A stretch of DNA of 64,000 nt from Bombella apis (GTDB taxonomy: Bacteria; Pseudomonadota; Alphaproteobacteria; Acetobacterales; Acetobacteraceae): NCBI RefSeq assembly GCF_018221685.1, contig NZ_JAGJTM010000002.1, positions 23,749 to 87,748 on the forward strand, written 5' to 3'. Below the pieces are notes generated by a model. It had not been told where the DNA came from. It was given only the letters and a program-made list of their open reading frames with translations, and made no database searches. A program made the position numbers and the translations under genes. Below are positions 61,036 through 64,000 of the stretch, in pieces (positions within the stretch are counted from its first letter, which is position 1; each line of letters begins with the position of its first letter).

Positions 61036-61385
61036 GTTACGCCTCGCTCCTTCAACACCGCGTCCACCGCCTGCCAGAAGTCGGCCAGCAGCGTGGCCGC
61101 ATCCGCGTAGGCATAGGGCTTCACGGTCTGGAGGCGGTGCCGATGGTCCATCGGCTCGCCACGTCTGCCCCGGCCGACCGGGTGGGCATTGTCGAAACCA
61201 ACCAGCCGTTCGCCCGAAGGCCCGTGAAGCGTGAGCGAATAATCGAGGCCGTGCGGCTTCTCCGGGGATACCGGAACGCGGGTGACGATGAACTTCACCC
61301 AATGGCCGCCCTCGGGATCGACGACAAGCACCTGACCGTCGAGGTCCAGAAGCGTGTCGAGGCTCGGGTCACGATCCTCGCTCAT
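61032..61385 (-). CDS. TumE-like toxin (DUF6516)
   Basis: 117 residues. DUF6516 features: VKFIVTRVPVSPEKPHGLDY, SLTLHGPSGERLVGFDNAHP and RRGEPMDHRHRLQTVKPYAY, an Asp-Asn-Ala-His block followed by DHRH. These are the conserved centre of TumE-family toxins. The mode of killing is not known to me. Coupled to the upstream hypothetical gene by an ATGA overlap and to tumA downstream. Confidence 0.75.
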   Translation of the reverse strand: MSEDRDPSLDTLLDLDGQVLVVDPEGGHWVKFIVTRVPVSPEKPHGLDYSLTLHGPSGERLVGFDNAHPVGRGRRGEPMDHRHRLQTVKPYAYADAATLLADFWQAVDAVLKERGVT

Positions 61386-61705
61386 GGCTTACTGTTATCA
61401 TCTAGAGATAACGATGACAAGCCCTGATTGTCGGAATCGGGGTCGATGGGGCAAAACAGGCGGTCGAGCACATGGCCGAAATACCGCTCGAAAATTTGCA
61501 GTTCTTCCTCGGTGATCGGCACCTTCTCGGGCCAGTTGTCGAAGACCGGCAGCGTCTCAACATCGACGATGCGAAGCGGCGAGCTGCGGCGTTCCCGGCC
61601 GTCTGGCGTGGGTTCGGCGGCGTAGTCGAAAAGATCGTCGGGAAGTGCTTCGGGGACCGGGTGTCGCGGTCGCCCTTTGCGGGCGCGGTGGCGCTCTGCG
61701 CACAT
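61382..61705 (-). CDS. Small hypothetical protein, first in the toxin-antitoxin-recombinase unit
   Basis: 107 residues, charged, no membrane segment. An Arg/His-rich start (CAERHRARKGRPRHPVPEAL) is followed by acidic stretches (PDDLFDYAAEP; ITEEELQIFERYFGHVLDRL). Very good Shine-Dalgarno (AAGGAGG, 6-nt spacing). Its stop overlaps the tumE start by 4 bp. No family recognised. Confidence 0.6.
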   Translation of the reverse strand: MCAERHRARKGRPRHPVPEALPDDLFDYAAEPTPDGRERRSSPLRIVDVETLPVFDNWPEKVPITEEELQIFERYFGHVLDRLFCPIDPDSDNQGLSSLSLDDNSKP

Positions 61706-61729
61706 GGAATCCTCCTTGGTTCTGGTGGG

Positions 61730-61754
61730 TTCCGGGGCGCTATAGGCCCCGGAA
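61730..61754 (-). promoter_or_regulatory. Palindrome at the promoter of the toxin-antitoxin-recombinase unit
   Basis: Perfect 9-bp arms TTCCGGGGC / GCCCCGGAA around a 7-nt centre containing TATAG. On the minus strand the centre reads CTATAGC, a -10-like hexamer 25 to 30 bp before the first gene. A good candidate operator for TumA. Confidence 0.55.
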
Positions 61755-61840
61755 TTAGGCGAACCATGGAGGGCGGTCGGCGGCCTGTAGCGTGCCGCAT
61801 TTGCGCCTATGCGCTGGCGGCACCCCTGCCGGAATGGGGT

Positions 61841-62068
61841 TTAGCTGGCGGCTCGCCGTGCCTTGGCGAAACCGCGATCCGTGGCGATGAACCGCTCCAG
61901 CATTGGCACGATCAGCCTGACGGGATCGGCGACGGGCTGGCCGGTTTCACGGGCCAGCACCTCGGCGTAGGCGGTCAGATCGCGGTGAAGCGGCGCGGGC
62001 AGCTCCACCGTCACCTTCACGGGCTTATCGTCGGGCAGCGGGCCGAGTTTCAGCTTGGTCATGGTCAA
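61841..62068 (-). CDS. DUF2274 protein linked to Trb conjugation genes
   Basis: 75 residues: KLKLGPLPDDKPVKVTVELP, then PLHRDLTAYAEVLARETGQP and RLIVPMLERFIATDRGFAKA. DUF2274 genes directly follow trbI in Tn4371-like elements; a short ribbon-helix-helix-like fold is likely. ATG overlaps the trbI stop by 4 bp. A 135-bp gap then separates it from the next unit. Confidence 0.85.
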   Translation of the reverse strand: MTMTKLKLGPLPDDKPVKVTVELPAPLHRDLTAYAEVLARETGQPVADPVRLIVPMLERFIATDRGFAKARRAAS

Positions 62069-63201
62069 CCTCCTGCCTGCTCGAATACAAGGTCGCGGGT
62101 GACGATGATCCTGACCGGGAAGCCGGGCCGGATGGTGAGCGTCGGCGCGACCTGCAACTGGCGCTGCACGATCTGCTGGCCCGCCTGATTTACGGTGTCC
62201 TGCGCGCCGTCGCGGATGGCCCGGATCAGCCGGTCCTCGTCGCTAGTCGCCAGCTCCGCGCCCATGCCAAGCAGCGTGGAGAGGCCAGCCGCTTTCATTA
62301 GATCCCACCAATGGTAGTCGATCCCGTCTTCAAGGCCGGCATAGCCGCTGGCGTCTGCGCCCGGCAGGCGCTCCAGAACGATGGAACGGCCGCCCGGTAG
62401 GATCAGGCGATTCCACACCAGCAACACGCGGCGCTGGCCGAAGGTCACGCCGTCGTCATATTGGCCGATGATGCGCGTGCCCTGCGGGATCAGGAGCAGC
62501 GATCCGGTTGGGCTGTCATAGACGTTCTCGGTGACTTGCGCCGTGATCTGGCCCGGAAGGTCGGAACGGATGCCGGTGATGAGCGCGGCGGGGATCACGG
62601 CCCCCGCCTGAAGGATATAGGGCGATGCCGGCGGCGCAACGCGATCCGGGGCGACGGTCTGCCGATCCACCGGCCCGTTGAGAAACGCCGCGTGGCGATC
62701 CTGTGTGGCGGGCTGCCCGCCAAGGCCAAGCCCGGCAAAGCCGGGCATGGCCGTTCCTGCCGGCGCTCCCGTGCGTGGGCCGGACTGGAAAAAGACGTTG
62801 CTCAAGCGTGCGGCTTCTTCCTCGGCGCGGCGGCGTTCTTCCTCTGGATCGACGGCGGGTGTCGTGATGGCCGGCGTTACAATGGGTTGTCCCCGATTTT
62901 GCGCGTCTAGGATCGGGCGGCCTAAATCTCCGGGCAACGCGGGGCCGAGCACCGGCCCGCTGTAGTCGCTTGGCAGACCGGCGAGGCCGTCCGCCGTGGG
63001 GCGGTTCTCGGTCGAATAGAGTTCGTCGCCGCCCGGTCCTCCGTCGCGGGACTGGAGCGCGTAGATCAGCGCGCCACCGATGCCGAGAAGCGCAACCGCA
63101 CCGACGCCTGCCAGCAGCTTGCGGGACAGACGGGTGACGCGGGGCGGCTCGGCGCGCAGGCGCATGGGCGCGATGGTGTCGGTGATGGTGTTGTCGCTCA
63201 T
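62065..63201 (-). CDS. trbI: Conjugal transfer protein TrbI (VirB10-like)
   Basis: 378 residues from the ATG at 63201; the frame opens to 63894 but that is antisense-like shadow of trbG. One transmembrane helix (LLAGVGAVALLGIGGALIYA, about 30-48), a Pro-rich periplasmic spacer, then the VirB10/TrbI beta-barrel domain (LQAGAVIPAALITGIRSDLP, TENVYDSPTGSLLLIPQGTR, NRLILPGGRSIVLERLPGAD, DYHWWDLMKAAGLSTLLGMG). It spans both membranes in the mating channel and senses ATP energy. Start overlaps the trbG stop by 4 bp. Confidence 0.96.
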   Translation of the reverse strand: MSDNTITDTIAPMRLRAEPPRVTRLSRKLLAGVGAVALLGIGGALIYALQSRDGGPGGDELYSTENRPTADGLAGLPSDYSGPVLGPALPGDLGRPILDAQNRGQPIVTPAITTPAVDPEEERRRAEEEAARLSNVFFQSGPRTGAPAGTAMPGFAGLGLGGQPATQDRHAAFLNGPVDRQTVAPDRVAPPASPYILQAGAVIPAALITGIRSDLPGQITAQVTENVYDSPTGSLLLIPQGTRIIGQYDDGVTFGQRRVLLVWNRLILPGGRSIVLERLPGADASGYAGLEDGIDYHWWDLMKAAGLSTLLGMGAELATSDEDRLIRAIRDGAQDTVNQAGQQIVQRQLQVAPTLTIRPGFPVRIIVTRDLVFEQAGG

Positions 63202-64000
63202 GACGGGGTGTCTCCGGTCGCGCTGGCGGGCTGCGCGGCGGCGGCCTGCGTCGGGTTGATACGGACGATCCTGACGACCTGCTGGCGGTTGCCGCTGCCA
63301 AGGCGCAGCTCGGCCGCGCCGAACAGGCGGTCCACGATCAGGACGTTCTGGTGGATGCGGGAATTGACGATCTGCGGCTCGCCGTTCGATCCAAGCACGA
63401 AGATCGGCGGCATCTCGCCCTGCACGATCCCGGCCGGGAAGACGACATAGACGCGGCGTCCATCGTCGAAGACGGAAACCGGCCGCCACGGCGGGCTGTC
63501 GCCCTGCACCTGCAAGGCGTAGCGATAGTTCCGCGCCGCCTCGGCAGGGATGATAGGCGCAGCCGGAACAGCCCGGCGCTGGCCGGGCGTCGCGGGATAG
63601 GACCATGCAACGGAAGGCATGTAGAGCGATTCCCGCGCGCGCAGCTCGAGCATGTAAGTGCGCCGGTCGGTGGTGACGACAAGGTTCGTCGAAATGTCCG
63701 GCCGCGTCGGCTTCACGAGGATATGGACACGGCGATTTGTGCCGCTGCCGCTCTCGGTGTCGCCGATGATCCAGCGGGCGGTGTCGCCCGCCGCGATCGG
63801 CCCCGCGCCTGTCAGGCTCTCGCCCGGCTCCAGCGCAATGGTCGTGATCTGCCCGACTGCAGCATAGACCTGATAGAGCGCGCCTTCCGACCACGGATAT
63901 ATCTGGATGGCGTTGTAGTAGCCTTCGCGGCGCGGTTCGACGCGGGCGGCGGCATTGGCGTTCTCGACGCGGCCGGTCGGCGTGCCTGCGGCGGTGCCGC
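63198..64000 (-). CDS. trbG: Conjugal transfer protein TrbG (VirB9-like), 5' end outside
   Basis: The open frame extends from the stop at 63198 to the window edge (over 260 codons). Visible: YNAIQIYPWSEGALYQVYAA, LEPGESLTGAGPIAAGDTAR, ISTNLVVTTDRRTYMLELRA, VYVVFPAGIVQGEMPPIFVL, and the C-terminal IVNSRIHQNVLIVDRLFGAA. These are the VirB9/TrbG periplasmic and outer-membrane core domains. The internal GTG at 63716 is not the start. With TrbI and a TrbF/VirB7-type protein it forms the outer-membrane core complex of the type IV secretion channel. Confidence 0.95.
   Translation of the reverse strand, partial: GTAAGTPTGRVENANAAARVEPRREGYYNAIQIYPWSEGALYQVYAAVGQITTIALEPGESLTGAGPIAAGDTARWIIGDTESGSGTNRRVHILVKPTRPDISTNLVVTTDRRTYMLELRARESLYMPSVAWSYPATPGQRRAVPAAPIIPAEAARNYRYALQVQGDSPPWRPVSVFDDGRRVYVVFPAGIVQGEMPPIFVLGSNGEPQIVNSRIHQNVLIVDRLFGAAELRLGSGNRQQVVRIVRINPTQAAAAQPASATGDTPS

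Larger units (their letters stand above)
59033..64000. mobile_element. Left end of an integrative conjugative element at tRNA-Ser
   Basis: From the tRNA end to the window edge composition is clearly GC-richer and all genes are mobile-element types on the minus strand: serine recombinase, TumA and TumE, a small hypothetical, DUF2274, trbI and trbG. The trbG-trbI-DUF2274 order is that of Tn4371/IncP-like conjugation modules. The right end is outside the window. The 3' part of the tRNA is the probable attachment site; the duplicate should be at the other end. Confidence 0.75.

Noticed and set aside
62065..63894. 609-codon version of TrbI
   Set aside because: The upstream 231 codons overlap trbG in another frame; the ATGA junction at 63198-63201 marks the real start.

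Overview
The window looks like chromosomal DNA of an alphaproteobacterium, most likely an acetic acid bacterium (Acetobacteraceae; inference). The reasons are a complete dcw cell-division and murein cluster continuing into lpxC, bamD, recN and ligA, an ispH-thrB-rnhA block, a gapR (DUF2312) gene, an rplU-rpmA-obgE operon, and an acetoin module (alsR, alsD, alsS). The host genes are moderately GC-rich. A patch around 18.6-21.4 kb is clearly AT-richer, and the last 5 kb are GC-richer.

Layout. 1-7.5 kb: a partial DUF423 membrane protein, a lipoprotein, a coiled-coil protein and four glycosyltransferase-type genes. 7.5-12.3 kb: a lipoprotein, ispH-thrB-rnhA, three tandem tRNA-Asn genes, a xanthine phosphoribosyltransferase, tRNA-Pro and tRNA-Arg. 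12.6-21.1 kb: a second surface-glycan region with two small paralogous proteins of unknown function, a GT32-type transferase, a GH144-type glucanase, pncA and corC, and two GT8-like genes. 21.4-46.8 kb: a minus-strand block from mraZ to ligA, preceded by four 10-bp-phased MraZ boxes. 47.1-50.3 kb: rnpB, a small membrane protein, zwf and gapR. 50.4-56.9 kb: the acetoin genes, then lutABC for lactate oxidation behind a Fur-box-like palindrome. 56.9-58.9 kb: obgE, rpmA and rplU. From 59.03 kb to the end: the edge of an integrative element next to tRNA-Ser(CGA), with a large serine recombinase, a TumE/TumA-type toxin-antitoxin pair, a DUF2274 protein, trbI and a partial trbG.

The most interesting signal is a sequence signature shared by five proteins between 5.5 and 21.1 kb. 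It has a beta-trefoil/fascin-like look: a V-x-L-x-N strand, a G-x-Y/F-L/F-S turn, then W-E-x-F-x-L. Two of the proteins are small and free-standing. The other three carry the signature N-terminal to glycosyltransferase domains of different folds. This suggests an undescribed carbohydrate-associated module used across a dispersed exopolysaccharide or glycoprotein system. Secondary signals are a recombinase translationally coupled to a toxin-antitoxin pair and reading antisense through tRNA-Ser into host DNA, a 12-nt homopolymer abutting the murC ribosome-binding site, and a recent 214-bp tandem tRNA-Asn duplication.
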